Numbered from the stretch's first letter, positions 48,227 through 57,761 are shown. The stretch is 64,000 nt of DNA from Micromonospora peucetia (GCF_900091625.1 NZ_FMIC01000002.1:3224001-3288000); one strand, 5' to 3'. Numbers and translations are program-made. The notes: generated by a model not told the origin, from the sequence alone.

Positions 48227-48231
48227 ACAAC

Positions 48232-48265
48232 GCTGGCCGTCACCCGAACCCGGGTGCCGGCCAGC
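48232..48265 (+). terminator. hairpin terminator after the lysozyme-like gene
   Basis: GCTGGCCGTCACCCG (48232-48246) pairs with 48251-48265 with one mismatch and a 4-base loop. It lies 36 bases after the first stop. Confidence 0.8.
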
Positions 48266-48343
48266 GGCGTGTCCGACACCGTCGGTGGGGCGGCGGCCGA
48301 GGACCCGGCAACGCCCGGGAGCGCCGTGGCGGGACGTACCCGG

Positions 48344-48961
48344 TCAGACGCGGAAGCCGGCGGCCCGCGCCGCCTGACGCTCCCGGCGGCGTACGGAGCG
48401 GCGGCGCAGGAACCAGAAGAGGAAGACGACCAGCCCGAGCAGGAACGCCAGCACCAGTACCGGCAGGATGATCGCCACGACCGACATGACCACGCTGGTG
48501 GCGTCCTCGGCGGTGCTGGCAACCGGCGCGCCGACGCCGGCCGTGGTCGCGTTGATGACCGGTCGGGCGGCGGACTTCAGCAGGTGCACGCCGAAGGCGA
48601 TCAGCACCCCGGTCACCACCGGGACCCACTGGCTCGACGAGAAGAAACTGCCCGGGTCGCTCACCGTCACCGTCTCCGAGGACGAGCCCGCGCCGAACGC
48701 CAGGCCGCCGGCGGTCGGCCGGACCACGGTCTGCACCACGTCGTTGACGTGGTCGACCACCGGCACCTTGTCGGCGACGACCTCGACGACCAGCAGCACC
48801 GCCAGGATCGCGATCACCCAGCCGTTACCCAGCCACTGCCATCCGCCGGGCAGGTCGATCAGGCTGGTGTAGCGGGCCAGGAGACCCATGGTGAGCAGGG
48901 GGATGTATGCGTTCAGCCCTGCCGAGGCGGCGAGACCGGTACCGGTGAGAACTTCGAGCAC
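48344..48961 (-). CDS. DUF4126 membrane protein
   Basis: A 205-residue membrane protein with about five hydrophobic segments (near 5-30, 46-65, 110-130, 155-185) and a highly basic C-terminus ([17 protein letters not shown]). The opening [18 protein letters not shown] is characteristic of DUF4126. The function is unknown. It is divergent from nucS, 71 bases away, and converges on the lysozyme-like gene. Confidence 0.82.
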   Translation of the reverse strand: MLEVLTGTGLAASAGLNAYIPLLTMGLLARYTSLIDLPGGWQWLGNGWVIAILAVLLVVEVVADKVPVVDHVNDVVQTVVRPTAGGLAFGAGSSSETVTVSDPGSFFSSSQWVPVVTGVLIAFGVHLLKSAARPVINATTAGVGAPVASTAEDATSVVMSVVAIILPVLVLAFLLGLVVFLFWFLRRRSVRRRERQAARAAGFRV

Positions 48962-49020
48962 CGTCTCAGCATCGCACCGGCACGCCAGTGCCGCTCGGTG
49001 GCACCGCCCGGGGTCTCGGT

Positions 49021-49026
49021 TACCCT
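49021..49026 (+). promoter_or_regulatory. -10-like hexamer for leaderless nucS
   Basis: TACCCT ends 6 bases before the GTG start of nucS, with no ribosome binding site between. Confidence 0.5.
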
Positions 49027-49032
49027 CGTCGG

Positions 49033-49692
49033 GTGCGGTTGGTCATTGCGAAGTGCTCGGTGGACTATGTCGGACGGCTCTCGGCCCATCTGCCGCTGGC
49101 CACCCGGTTGCTCATGGTGAAGGCGGACGGGTCGGTGTCGATCCACGCCGACGACCGGGCGTACAAGCCGTTGAACTGGATGAGCCCGCCCTGCCGGTTG
49201 GAGGAGGCCCCCGGCGTCTGGCGGGTCGTCAACAAGGCGGGCGAGGAACTGCGGATCACCCTGGAGGAGATCTTCCAGGACACCTCGTACGAGTTGGGTG
49301 TCGATCCGGGCCTGCGCAAGGACGGTGTGGAGGCGCACCTCCAGGAGTTGCTGGCGGCCAACCCGGAGACCCTCGGTGCGGGGTTCACGCTGGTCCGCCG
49401 GGAGTACATGACCGCGATCGGTCCGGTCGACCTGCTCTGCCGGGACGGTAACTCCGGCGCGGTCGCCGTGGAGGTGAAGCGGCGCGGCGAGATCGACGGC
49501 GTGGAGCAGCTCACCCGATACCTGGAACTGATGAACCGGGACCCGCTGCTCGCCCCGGTCGTCGGCGTCTTCGCCGCGCAGGAGATCAAGCCGCAGGCCC
49601 GGGTGCTCGCCGCGGACCGTGGTATCCGCTGCGTGGTCGTGAACTACGACAAGCTGCGTGGCATCGAGCGCGACGAGCTCACCCTCTTCTGA
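49033..49692 (+). CDS. nucS: mismatch-specific endonuclease NucS/EndoMS
   Basis: A 219-residue DNA mismatch endonuclease that replaces MutS/MutL in actinobacteria and many archaea. The N-terminal DNA-binding and dimer domain runs to about 110. The nuclease core has GPVDLLCRD and [17 protein letters not shown], giving the metal-binding Asp, Glu and Lys. The protein ends in LTLF, the short C-terminal motif by which NucS docks on the sliding clamp. GTG 49033 gives [16 protein letters not shown], the family N-terminus. The gene stands alone between divergent and convergent neighbours. Confidence 0.95.
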   Translation: MRLVIAKCSVDYVGRLSAHLPLATRLLMVKADGSVSIHADDRAYKPLNWMSPPCRLEEAPGVWRVVNKAGEELRITLEEIFQDTSYELGVDPGLRKDGVEAHLQELLAANPETLGAGFTLVRREYMTAIGPVDLLCRDGNSGAVAVEVKRRGEIDGVEQLTRYLELMNRDPLLAPVVGVFAAQEIKPQARVLAADRGIRCVVVNYDKLRGIERDELTLF

Positions 49693-49720
49693 CGCGCCTG
49701 GCCGGCCCGGCCCCCGGGCG

Positions 49721-50398
49721 TCACCGGGACGGGTTCGCCGGTCCGTCCGCGCGGACGGCGATCAGCGACTTGGGCAGGCCGGCGACCCGCTCGACGAGGA
49801 TCTGCGAGTCGGGGAAGTAGTGCCGCATCTGTGAGCGGTCGAGCAGTTCCGTCCAGAGCACCTGGTGGATGGCGGACTCGTGGGTGCGGGTCGGCTTGTG
49901 CCCGAGCGGCCAGTGGCGGGCGAACGCGGTGCGCAGCCGTACCGGAAGGAACTGCATGCCCGGCGCGATCCAGTGCGGTTCGATGGGGAAGTAGCGGTAG
50001 GGCGTCTGCACCCAGTGCCGGTCGCCGAGACCGCGCACGGCGTCGGCGAAGCGCAGCCGCCGCTCGTGCCCGCCGACGTGCTCCACCACGGAGTTGGAGA
50101 AGACCAGGTCGTAGCGGCGCGCGGTGATCCGGGCCGGCAGGTCGCAGGCGTCGGCCCGGTCGACCTCCGCCCACCCAGGGACGTCCGCCGGCGGTCGCTC
50201 CAGATTGACCACGTGTACGCGGGCCGGCCGCACGTCCGCGCGGGTCCAGGTGCCGAGCCGGCCGCCCAGGTCGATGACGTGCATCTTCTCCAGGTCGGGG
50301 AACGTTCGGGCCAGCCAGTCGGCACGGCGACGCCGCTGCCGGGCACTCCACGACCGGTCGCTGTCGACGAGGTGGAAGCGCAATCGATGGGGGCGCAT
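49721..50398 (-). CDS. class I SAM-dependent methyltransferase
   Basis: A 225-residue methyltransferase. The SAM-binding loop is HVIDLGGRLGTWTRAD near 40-55, the acidic strand 2 ends HVVNLERP, and DLVFSNSVVEHVGGH forms motif IV near 96-110. The second half (QTPYRYFPIEPHWIAPG) resembles methyltransferases that act on small molecules or glycolipids. The N-terminus is basic. No clear ribosome binding site lies before the ATG. The substrate is unknown. Confidence 0.82.
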   Translation of the reverse strand: MRPHRLRFHLVDSDRSWSARQRRRRADWLARTFPDLEKMHVIDLGGRLGTWTRADVRPARVHVVNLERPPADVPGWAEVDRADACDLPARITARRYDLVFSNSVVEHVGGHERRLRFADAVRGLGDRHWVQTPYRYFPIEPHWIAPGMQFLPVRLRTAFARHWPLGHKPTRTHESAIHQVLWTELLDRSQMRHYFPDSQILVERVAGLPKSLIAVRADGPANPSR

Positions 50399-50466
50399 TT
50401 AACGCAATGTACTGCTCCCACCACGTTGGACACACGCGGGGGCGGTCATGATCGGTTATCTGACAG

Positions 50467-51963
50467 TCACCGGCCGTAGATGACCTTGATGGCCTTGACA
50501 AGTCGGGCGACGTCGGCCGGCGTCCGCTCGAAGGTCGTCGAGGGCAGCAGCGACCGGGCCCGTCGTCGGGTGATGGCCTTGGCGCGGCTGAACTCGCGCA
50601 GCCCGTCCTCGCCGTGGATGCGCCCGAAGCCGGAGTCGCCGACGCCGCCGAACGGCAGGGTCGACATCCCGGCGAAGGTCAGCGCCGAGTTCACCGACGC
50701 CATCCCCGAGCGCAGCCGCCGGGCGATCGCCACCGCGTGCCGCCGGCCGAAGACCGAGCCGCCCAGGCCGTACGACAGGGCGTTGGCCCGGGCGACGGCC
50801 TCGTCGGCGTCGCGCACCCGGTTGATGGTCAGGGTCGGGCCGAACGTCTCCTCGCGTACGGCGGCGGAGTCCTCCGGGACGTCCACCAGCACGGTCGGCC
50901 GCACGTACGGCGGCTGCACCGCGTCCGCGCCGCCGAGCACCGCCCGGCCGCCCCGGGACAGCGCGTCGTCGATGTGCCGGCGGATCACCTCGACCTGGCT
51001 CGGCATGGTGATCGGGCCGATGTCGGCGTTGTCAGGGCCGACGGTCAACCGGCCGGCCCGCTCGACCACCTTGCCAACGAAGGCGTCGAAGACCGGCTCG
51101 ACCGCGTAGACCCGCTCGATGCCGATGCAGGTCTGGCCGGCGTTGGTCAGCGCGCCCCAGACGCACGCCTCGGCGGCGGCGTCCAGGTCGGCGTCGGCGT
51201 CGACGATCATCGCGTCCTTGCCGCCCGCCTCCAGCAGTACCGGCGTCAGCGACTCGGCGCAGGCCGCCATCACCTTGCGGGCGGTCGCCGACGAGCCGGT
51301 GAAGGCCACCTTGTCCACTCCGGAGCGGCAGAGCGCGGCCCCGACGTCGCCGAGCCCGTGCACCGCGGTGAACACCGGCTGCTCCGGGACCACCTCGGCG
51401 AACGTGTCGACCAGCCACTGCCCGACGGCGGGGGTGTACTCGCTGGGCTTCAGCACCACCGCGTTGCCTGCCGCCAGCGCGTACGCGGCGGAGCCGATCG
51501 GGGTGAAGACGGGGTAATTCCACGGGCCGATCACGCCGACGACGCCGTACGGCTGGTATTCGAGGTGGGCGGAGAACTCGGCGAGGACGAGCCGCGAGCG
51601 GACCCGGCGGGGGCCCAGCACCCGACGGGCGTTGCGGGCCGCCCAGTCGACGTGCTCGACGGCGGTGACGACCTCGACGACGGCGTCGGCGACCGGCTTG
51701 CCGCCCTCGGTGTGCACCAGCTCGGCGATCTCCTCGATCCGCCGGGCGAGGAGGCTGCGCCAGCGCAGCAGCCGCTCCCGGCGCCCGCCGAAACCGAGCC
51801 CGGCCCACCACTCGCCGGCCGCGCGGGCCCGGTCGACGGCCCGTCCGACGTCCTCGGCGGTGGCGACCGGCAGGCGTCCGGCCTCCGCGCCGGTCGCCGG
51901 GCTCGTCGAGACCAGTCGGCCGTCCTCGATGATCGGGGTACCCGGGACATGCACAGCCGTCAT
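50467..51963 (-). CDS. NAD(P)-dependent aldehyde dehydrogenase
   Basis: A 498-residue aldehyde dehydrogenase. The catalytic Cys279 lies in NAGQTCIGIERVY, the general base Glu245 in LLEAGGKDAMIV, Asn149 in PWNYP, and the cofactor Lys172 in LKPSEY. It resembles succinate-semialdehyde and related medium-chain aldehyde dehydrogenases; the exact substrate cannot be told. A TAGACT box on the minus strand ends 6 bases before the ATG, so the mRNA is probably leaderless. Confidence 0.92.
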   Translation of the reverse strand: MTAVHVPGTPIIEDGRLVSTSPATGAEAGRLPVATAEDVGRAVDRARAAGEWWAGLGFGGRRERLLRWRSLLARRIEEIAELVHTEGGKPVADAVVEVVTAVEHVDWAARNARRVLGPRRVRSRLVLAEFSAHLEYQPYGVVGVIGPWNYPVFTPIGSAAYALAAGNAVVLKPSEYTPAVGQWLVDTFAEVVPEQPVFTAVHGLGDVGAALCRSGVDKVAFTGSSATARKVMAACAESLTPVLLEAGGKDAMIVDADADLDAAAEACVWGALTNAGQTCIGIERVYAVEPVFDAFVGKVVERAGRLTVGPDNADIGPITMPSQVEVIRRHIDDALSRGGRAVLGGADAVQPPYVRPTVLVDVPEDSAAVREETFGPTLTINRVRDADEAVARANALSYGLGGSVFGRRHAVAIARRLRSGMASVNSALTFAGMSTLPFGGVGDSGFGRIHGEDGLREFSRAKAITRRRARSLLPSTTFERTPADVARLVKAIKVIYGR

Positions 51964-51969
51964 GGCGGA

Positions 51970-51975
51970 AGTCTA
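51970..51975 (-). promoter_or_regulatory. -10 hexamer TAGACT for leaderless aldehyde dehydrogenase gene
   Basis: Read on the minus strand, TAGACT is followed by six bases and the ATG at 51963. The same box and spacing occur before the mutase gene at 43547. Confidence 0.6.
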
Positions 51976-52238
51976 GACCCGAGGATTACTCGTCGGTAGG
52001 GCCGCGGCGGCCGGTACCGCCCGCCGGTCCGGCCTCGTCCGGCGGCGTGGCGCTGGGACGGGGTGGACGGGCGGTGGTCGGACTTGTGATGATTCTTGCG
52101 CCGGTGCGCGCCCGAACCGCCGAACGCGAGGTGTCCGGCCGGGGGCGCGGAGGTGACCACGCGGCGGTGTAGGGCGACTACCGTGTGATGGCAAGCTGAC
52201 GCGTGGGGTGACCGCGTGGGGTGGAGGCTGACTTGTCC

Positions 52239-52703
52239 ATGGAGGAGCATTCGGAACTCAGGCCGTTGTTGACGGTGGCTGGCGGGTCGATGCGGGGGCT
52301 GAGCTTTCGGGTCGGCCCCGAGCGGCAGGTCATCGGCCGGGCGCCGACCGCCGACATCGTGGTGTACGACGGGCACCTGAGCCGCCGGCACGCCGAGATC
52401 TGGCTGACGGGCGAGGGGGTGGCCCTGGCGGATCTGGGCTCCACCAACGGCACCTGGCTGAACGACCGGCGGATCATCGGCGTGGAGCGGCTGGCCGACG
52501 GGGACGTGGTCCGGCTGGGCCGCACCGAGTTGCGGGTCTTCGACCCGGGCGTGGCGCGGACCGACCCGGTGGGGTTCAGCTTCGGCGAACCGCGCCGGGA
52601 CCGACGCCCGACCCTGCCGTTGCCGATCGCGGCGCCGCCGGTACCCGGCGTCGACCCGGTGCCGCCGGTGGCGATTTCGGCGGTGCTGTCCGCGCCGTCC
52701 TGA
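52239..52703 (+). CDS. FHA-domain protein
   Basis: A 154-residue protein with a single FHA domain that binds phosphothreonine. All key residues are present: GRAPTADIVV (near 32), LSRRHAEIW (near 46) and LGSTNGTWL (near 65). The C-terminal 50 residues are Pro/Val/Ala-rich and disordered. In-frame alternatives are TTG 52233 (5 bases after GGAGG) and GTG 52221; the FHA fold starts after all of them. No kinase gene is adjacent, so the partner is unknown. Confidence 0.88.
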   Translation: MEEHSELRPLLTVAGGSMRGLSFRVGPERQVIGRAPTADIVVYDGHLSRRHAEIWLTGEGVALADLGSTNGTWLNDRRIIGVERLADGDVVRLGRTELRVFDPGVARTDPVGFSFGEPRRDRRPTLPLPIAAPPVPGVDPVPPVAISAVLSAPS

Positions 52704-52802
52704 TCGACGCCGACGGCGGATGCCGGCGCACACCTCCCGGTGCTGGAAGGTGGCGGGCCGGCCCATGGACGCGTCCGCTGCCGTGATGGCAGCATCCGGC
52801 GG

Positions 52803-53861
52803 ATGGAAACCGGACAGCGGCTGGTGTCGGCGAACGGAATCACCCAGGCGGTACGGGTGGCCGGGCCGCCGGACGGCGTTCCCGTGCTGCTGATCCACGG
52901 CAACTGCTCGTCGGCGGCCTTCTGGGAACCGCTGGTACGGCGACTGCCGGCCACGATCCGGGTGGTCGCGCCCGACCTGCGTGGCTACGGGCTGAGCGAC
53001 ACCGCCCCGGTGGACGCGACCCGGGGGCTGACCGACTTCGCCGACGACGTCGCCGCGTTGCTCGACGAGCCGTCCCTCTTCACGCCCGGCACCCGGCCCG
53101 TGGTGGCGGGGCACTCGCTCGGCGGTGGGGTGGCCATGCGGCTGCTCGTCGATCACCCGGACCGGGTGGGTGCGCTGCTGCTCGCCGCGCCGGTGTCGCC
53201 GTACGGCTACGGCGGCACCCGGGACCTGACGGGGACGCCGACCACCCCCGACTTCGCCGGTACCGGCGGGGGCACCGCCAACCGGGACTTCGTCGAGCGG
53301 CTGGCCGCCGGTGACCGGGGCGCGGACGACCCGACCAGCCCACGCGCCGTGCTGCGGGCCACCTACGTGGCGGACCCGGCCTCGCTGGGCGACGACGAGG
53401 AACTGCTGCTGGACAGCCTCCTGTCCACCGCGACCGGCGACGACAACTATCCCGGCACGGCGGCGGCGTCGGCGAACTGGCCCGGCACCGCACCGGGACG
53501 GCGTGGAGTGCTCAACGCCCTCTCCCCGGCGTACTTCCGGATCGCCGACGAGTTGGTCGCCGTGGCCGCCAAGCCGCCGATCACCTGGATCCACGGAGAC
53601 GCCGACGTGATCGTCTCGGACACCGCGATGATGGACCTGGCCCACCTCGGCTCGCTGGGTGTGCTGCCCGGCTGGCCAGGGGCGGAGGCCTGCCCGGCGC
53701 AGCCGATGGTGGGGCAGACCCGGGCGGTGCTGGAGCGTTACGCGGCGGCCGGCGGGGCGTACCGCGAGGTGCTGCTCCCCGGCTGCGGGCACAGCCCGCA
53801 CCTGGAACGACCGACCGAGTTCGTCGCCGAGCTGCTGAGGCTGACCGGCAGGGTGGGCTGA
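52803..53861 (+). CDS. alpha/beta hydrolase
   Basis: A 352-residue alpha/beta-fold hydrolase. The oxyanion strand is VLLIHGNCSSAAFW, the nucleophile elbow VAGHSLGGG near 101-109, the acid in WIHGDADVIVS, and the catalytic His in PGCGHSPHLERP near the end. A cap insert of about 100 residues lies between. ATG 52803 was preferred because upstream codons do not resemble the family. The substrate is unknown; it precedes a fatty-acid-type dehydrogenase gene but is not in an operon with it. Confidence 0.88.
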   Translation: METGQRLVSANGITQAVRVAGPPDGVPVLLIHGNCSSAAFWEPLVRRLPATIRVVAPDLRGYGLSDTAPVDATRGLTDFADDVAALLDEPSLFTPGTRPVVAGHSLGGGVAMRLLVDHPDRVGALLLAAPVSPYGYGGTRDLTGTPTTPDFAGTGGGTANRDFVERLAAGDRGADDPTSPRAVLRATYVADPASLGDDEELLLDSLLSTATGDDNYPGTAAASANWPGTAPGRRGVLNALSPAYFRIADELVAVAAKPPITWIHGDADVIVSDTAMMDLAHLGSLGVLPGWPGAEACPAQPMVGQTRAVLERYAAAGGAYREVLLPGCGHSPHLERPTEFVAELLRLTGRVG

Positions 53862-53994
53862 CCGGGCGAGCGCGACCCGCGGGGCTCGTGAAATTTCCCA
53901 CGGCGACTCGACAACGTAACGTCACATGGCAGACTCGCGCGCATAACCTTAATGGCCGTTCATGCGGCCGTGTGGAGTAATGAGGAGGCTGGTC

Positions 53995-55785
53995 GTGGCG
54001 CGCGATTTCACCAGCGTGGGCGTTGTGGGTCTGGGAACCATGGGCGCCGGCATCGTCGAGGTATTCGCGCGCAACGGGGTCGACGTCGTCGCGGTCGAGG
54101 TCTCCGGGGACGGGCTGGAGCGCGGCCGGGCCATCCTCACCGGGTCGACGGACCGGGCCGTGGCCAAGGGCAAGCTCGCCGAGGCCGACCGGGACGCGCT
54201 GCTGAGCCGGGTCCGGTTCGAGGTCGGGCTGGACGCGCTGCGCTCGGTGGACCTGGTCATCGAGGCGGTGCCCGAGCACCTGGACCTGAAGCAGCGGATC
54301 TTCGCCGAGCTGGACCGGGTCTGCAAGCCCGAGGCGATCCTGGCCACCAACACCTCGTCGCTGAGCGTCACCGAGATCTCTGTTGCCACCACCCGGCCCA
54401 ACCAGGTGATCGGCATCCACTTCTTCAACCCGGCCCCGGTGATGAAGCTGGTCGAGGTGGTCCGCACGGTGGTCACCTCCGCCGACGTGGTTGCCGACGT
54501 GGAGGCGCTCTGCAAGCGGCTCGGCAAGGTCGACGTCACCATCAGCGACCGCGCCGGTTTCATCGCCAACGCGCTGCTCTTCGGCTACCTCAACCACGCC
54601 GTCGGCATGTTCGAGGCGCACTACGCCACCCGCGAGGACATCGACGCCGCCATGAAGCTCGGCTGCGGCCTGCCGATGGGTCCGCTGGCGCTGATGGACC
54701 TGATCGGCCTGGACACCGCGTACGAGATCCTCGACACCATGTACCGGCGCGGCGGGCGGGACCGCCGGCACGCCCCGGTGCCGCTGATCAAGCAGATGGT
54801 CACCGCCGGGCTGCTCGGTCGCAAGTCCGGCCGGGGCTTCTACACCTATGAGCGGCCGGGCTCCCCGGTCGTCGTACCCGACGAGCGGACGCCGGTGGCG
54901 ACGGAGGCCGCGGCCGGCGACGGCGCCCGCGCTATCGCGAAGGTCGGTATCGTCGGATCCGGGACGATGGCCACCGGCATCATCGAGGTCTTCGCGAAGG
55001 CCGGCTACGAGGTCGTCTCGGTGACCCGGGGCGCGGAGAAGTCCGCCAGGGTCTTCGAGGCGGTCAAGACCTCGCTCAACAAGGGCGTGGTGCGCGGCAA
55101 ACTCAGCGAGGCCGACCGGGACGCCGCGCTCGGCCGGATCAACTGGTCGGCGACCCTGGAACATCTCGCCGACGTCGACCTCGTCGTCGAGGCCGTGGTC
55201 GAGGAGCTGAGCGTCAAGAAGGCCCTCTTCGCCAGCCTCGACGAGATCTGCAAGCCGGGCGTCGTGCTCGCCACCACCACCTCGTCGCTGCCGGTGATCG
55301 ACGTCGCGATGGCCACCCAGCGGCCCGCCGACGTGGTCGGGCTGCACTTCTTCAACCCGGCACCGCTCATGCCGCTGGTCGAGGTCGTGGAGACCATCCG
55401 CACCTCGGCGGAGACCACCGCCACCGCCCGCGCGGTCTGCGCGGCGCTGGGCAAGACGGGTGTGGTCTGCGGCGACCGGTCCGGCTTCATCGTCAACGCG
55501 CTGCTCTTCCCGTACCTCAACGACGCGGTGAAGATGCTGGAGGCGAGCTACTCCACCGCCGACGACATCGACCACGCGATGAAGCTGGGCTGCGGCTACC
55601 CGATGGGCCCGTTCGAGCTGCTCGACGTGGTCGGCCTGGACGTCTCGCTGGCCATCCAGCGGGAGCTCTACCTGGAGCTGCGCGAGCCGGGCTTCGCGCC
55701 CGCGCCGCTGCTGGAGCATCTGGTCACGGCCGGCTACCTGGGCCGCAAGAGTGGTCGTGGCTTCCGCGACCACACCCGTCGCTGA
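53995..55785 (+). CDS. two-module 3-hydroxyacyl-CoA dehydrogenase
   Basis: A 596-residue protein made of two complete 3-hydroxyacyl-CoA dehydrogenase units in tandem (about 1-285 and 312-596). Each has its own NAD loop (VVGLGTMGAGI and IVGSGTMATGI), HFFNPAP catalytic-His motif, and closing LGRKSGRGF. There is no enoyl-CoA hydratase part, so it is not a FadB/FadJ fusion. It probably acts in C4/short-chain beta-oxidation or its reverse. GTG 53995 was chosen because GAGGAGG lies 6 bases upstream; an ATG 33 bases earlier is in frame. Confidence 0.92.
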   Translation: MARDFTSVGVVGLGTMGAGIVEVFARNGVDVVAVEVSGDGLERGRAILTGSTDRAVAKGKLAEADRDALLSRVRFEVGLDALRSVDLVIEAVPEHLDLKQRIFAELDRVCKPEAILATNTSSLSVTEISVATTRPNQVIGIHFFNPAPVMKLVEVVRTVVTSADVVADVEALCKRLGKVDVTISDRAGFIANALLFGYLNHAVGMFEAHYATREDIDAAMKLGCGLPMGPLALMDLIGLDTAYEILDTMYRRGGRDRRHAPVPLIKQMVTAGLLGRKSGRGFYTYERPGSPVVVPDERTPVATEAAAGDGARAIAKVGIVGSGTMATGIIEVFAKAGYEVVSVTRGAEKSARVFEAVKTSLNKGVVRGKLSEADRDAALGRINWSATLEHLADVDLVVEAVVEELSVKKALFASLDEICKPGVVLATTTSSLPVIDVAMATQRPADVVGLHFFNPAPLMPLVEVVETIRTSAETTATARAVCAALGKTGVVCGDRSGFIVNALLFPYLNDAVKMLEASYSTADDIDHAMKLGCGYPMGPFELLDVVGLDVSLAIQRELYLELREPGFAPAPLLEHLVTAGYLGRKSGRGFRDHTRR

Positions 55786-55825
55786 GCGGGTCAACACCGG
55801 CGGCCGGTGACGGCGTCTGGATGGT

Positions 55826-56320
55826 GTGACCTTCGAGGAGTACGTCAGCAGCCGGGGCCCGGCCCTGATCCGGCTGGCCCGGCTGCTGACGGGTGACGAG
55901 CACCGGGCCGAGGACCTCACGCAGGACGTCCTGGCCCGCGCGTACGTGCACTGGCGGCGGATCGCCCGGGTCGACCGGCCGGACGTGTACGTGCGCCGGA
56001 TGCTGGTCAACGCCAACAACTCCTGGTGGCGTCGGCGCACGAACCGGGAACTGGCCACCGCCGACTTCGCGGAACGGCCGCAGCGCGGCGACCTGAGCGG
56101 CGAGACAGCCGAGCGGGACGCCCTGTGGCGCCTCGTCCTCGCATTGCCGAACCGCCAGCGGGCGGTGCTCGTGCTGCGCTACTACGAGGATCTCGACGAC
56201 GCGACCATCGCCCAGATCCTCGGCTGCTCGCCGGTCACCGTCCGCACCCACGCCATGCGGGCGCTCATCCACCTCCGGGAGCGCTACGGCGTCCCGGCCA
56301 CGAACGGGAGTGGGCTGTGA
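55826..56320 (+). CDS. ECF sigma factor, SigE-like actinobacterial family
   Basis: A 164-residue extracytoplasmic-function sigma factor with region 2 (ALIRLARLLTGDEHRAEDLT to YVRRMLVNANNSWWRRR) and region 4 (LALPNRQRAVLVLRYYEDL to VRTHAMRALIHLRERYG). The NNSWWRRR ending of region 2 is typical of the actinobacterial SigE-type group. The GTG start follows immediately after a GGATG stretch. The stop overlaps the next gene as GTGA, so a membrane protein is made together with it. Confidence 0.92.
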   Translation: MTFEEYVSSRGPALIRLARLLTGDEHRAEDLTQDVLARAYVHWRRIARVDRPDVYVRRMLVNANNSWWRRRTNRELATADFAERPQRGDLSGETAERDALWRLVLALPNRQRAVLVLRYYEDLDDATIAQILGCSPVTVRTHAMRALIHLRERYGVPATNGSGL

Positions 56321-57369
56321 CCGACCTCGACCAGCGGATCGTACGGACGCTGCGGGAGCGCGCCGAGGGAACGGTCGACACCGACCGGTTGACGGCCCGT
56401 GCCGTCGCCGGGGGGAGAGCCCGCCGCCGTCGTCGCCGGGTCGGCGGAGGCGTCGCGCTGGGCCTGGTGGCGGCGCTCGGGTTCACCGTCGTCACCGGCA
56501 CCGGGCTGCCGGAGCGGGTACGCCCACCGGACGCCGCCGCACCGGCCGTCGCCACCGCCGCGCCGCCCCGGCTGGCCAGCGTCCCCGGTGCCGCCGCTGC
56601 CCCCGATCTGGTCGGCACGGATCCGCAGGCACTGCACTTCGGCTTCGACCCGGCCCGGGCCCGCTACCTGGGCTGGCAGGTCGGGGCCGGCGTGGAGAGC
56701 GCCCGCATCGATGTCGGCGGTGGCCGAGCGGTGACCGTCGAGCTGGCCCGTTCCGTCGCCGCGCTGCGACAGGGCGGGCTGGAGGGGCTGCCGCAGGGGG
56801 TCGCCGACATGACCGTCGAGGCGGCCTTCGACGGCACCGACCGCCCGCACCGGGCGGGCGTCCCCACGCCCACCTGGGTCCGGCTCTGGCAACCGGCCCC
56901 CGGCCTGTACGCCCGGGGCGCCGTGACCGCCGTGACCGCTGAGGAGATCGAGGTGGCGGTCGGTGCCCTCCGGCTGGGCGAGGCGCGCCGCTGCGTCGCG
57001 CCGGTGCGGCTGACCGCGCTGCCAGGCGGCGCCCGGCTGAAACGCTGCACGGTTGACGCGGGAGCCTTCCCCGCCGCTCTGAACATGTCATTGATGGTGG
57101 CCGGGGCCGGGGAAGCGCTGATCCACGTCGCGTTCGACTACGCGCGCTCGATCGCCACCGACCGCACGTCGGGAAACCTGACGATCGACGGACGCCCGGC
57201 CTACCGCTATCCGCAGGGCGGCCAACTGGAGCTGCTCGGCATCCCGAAGGCCCACCTGATCGCCAACTTCGGCTGGCCGTACGAGGGCTTCACCGAGGCG
57301 GACGCCGCTGTCCTGCTGGGCGGGGCGAAGGTCGCCTCGGATGCCGCCGACCCGCAGACCTGGGACTGA
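56317..57369 (+). CDS. membrane protein coupled to the ECF sigma factor (possible anti-sigma factor)
   Basis: A 350-residue single-pass protein. The cytoplasmic N-terminus of about 45 residues is charged and ends in a run of Arg; a TM helix follows near 46-63, then a Pro/Ala linker and an outer domain of about 250 residues. There is no HxxxCxxC zinc anti-sigma motif. The overlapping start with the sigma gene and the topology suggest control of that sigma factor, but the sequence has no recognisable anti-sigma domain. Confidence 0.65.
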   Translation: MTDLDQRIVRTLRERAEGTVDTDRLTARAVAGGRARRRRRRVGGGVALGLVAALGFTVVTGTGLPERVRPPDAAAPAVATAAPPRLASVPGAAAAPDLVGTDPQALHFGFDPARARYLGWQVGAGVESARIDVGGGRAVTVELARSVAALRQGGLEGLPQGVADMTVEAAFDGTDRPHRAGVPTPTWVRLWQPAPGLYARGAVTAVTAEEIEVAVGALRLGEARRCVAPVRLTALPGGARLKRCTVDAGAFPAALNMSLMVAGAGEALIHVAFDYARSIATDRTSGNLTIDGRPAYRYPQGGQLELLGIPKAHLIANFGWPYEGFTEADAAVLLGGAKVASDAADPQTWD

Positions 57370-57420
57370 CCGTCGCCCGGGCCGGCCCGCCCGCCGCGGG
57401 CCGGCTCCGGCGTCGGCCCG

Positions 57421-57426
57421 TACGCT
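57421..57426 (+). promoter_or_regulatory. -10-like hexamer for leaderless small gene
   Basis: TACGCT ends 8 bases before the GTG at 57435. No ribosome binding site is visible. Confidence 0.42.
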
Positions 57427-57434
57427 TGGCAAGC

Positions 57435-57761
57435 GTGAGCCCTCGTCGCAACCGACCCCGCCGCGATGAGTCCGCGCACCTCGACTCCGACCGGGCCCGC
57501 CAGGGCGTCGCCTCGGTGCAGCAGTGGCGCGACGGCGACTGGCAGGTACGCGGGATCAGCGGCGGCGCGTCCACCAAGACGTACCGCTGCCCGGGCTGTG
57601 ACCAGGAGATCCGGCCCGGGGTGGCGCACCTGGTGGCGTGGCCGGCGGACGGGCGGGGCGACCTGACCGACCGGCGGCACTGGCACAGCGGGTGCTGGCG
57701 GGCCCGGGACCGGCGCGGGCCGGCCGTCCAGCGCGGTCGCGGCGGCCCTCGGTACGGCTGA
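57435..57761 (+). CDS. small basic protein with a Cys/His putative zinc site
   Basis: A 108-residue, very Arg-rich soluble protein. CPGCDQEI near 51-58 and HWHSGCW near 82-88 supply Cys and His residues in a zinc-finger-like pattern. Both ends are basic and probably disordered. Similar proteins occur widely in actinobacteria under uninformative names; the function is unknown. Nucleic-acid binding is a guess from charge. Confidence 0.68.
   Translation: MSPRRNRPRRDESAHLDSDRARQGVASVQQWRDGDWQVRGISGGASTKTYRCPGCDQEIRPGVAHLVAWPADGRGDLTDRRHWHSGCWRARDRRGPAVQRGRGGPRYG

Noticed and set aside
51960..52200. Minus-strand frame with a basic stretch (HRRKNHHKSDHRPS) whose TGA overlaps the aldehyde dehydrogenase ATG
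   Set aside because: Part of it has coding-like third positions, but it has no ribosome binding site or clear start, and its 3' end coincides with the TAGACT promoter box. A small gene here cannot be excluded.
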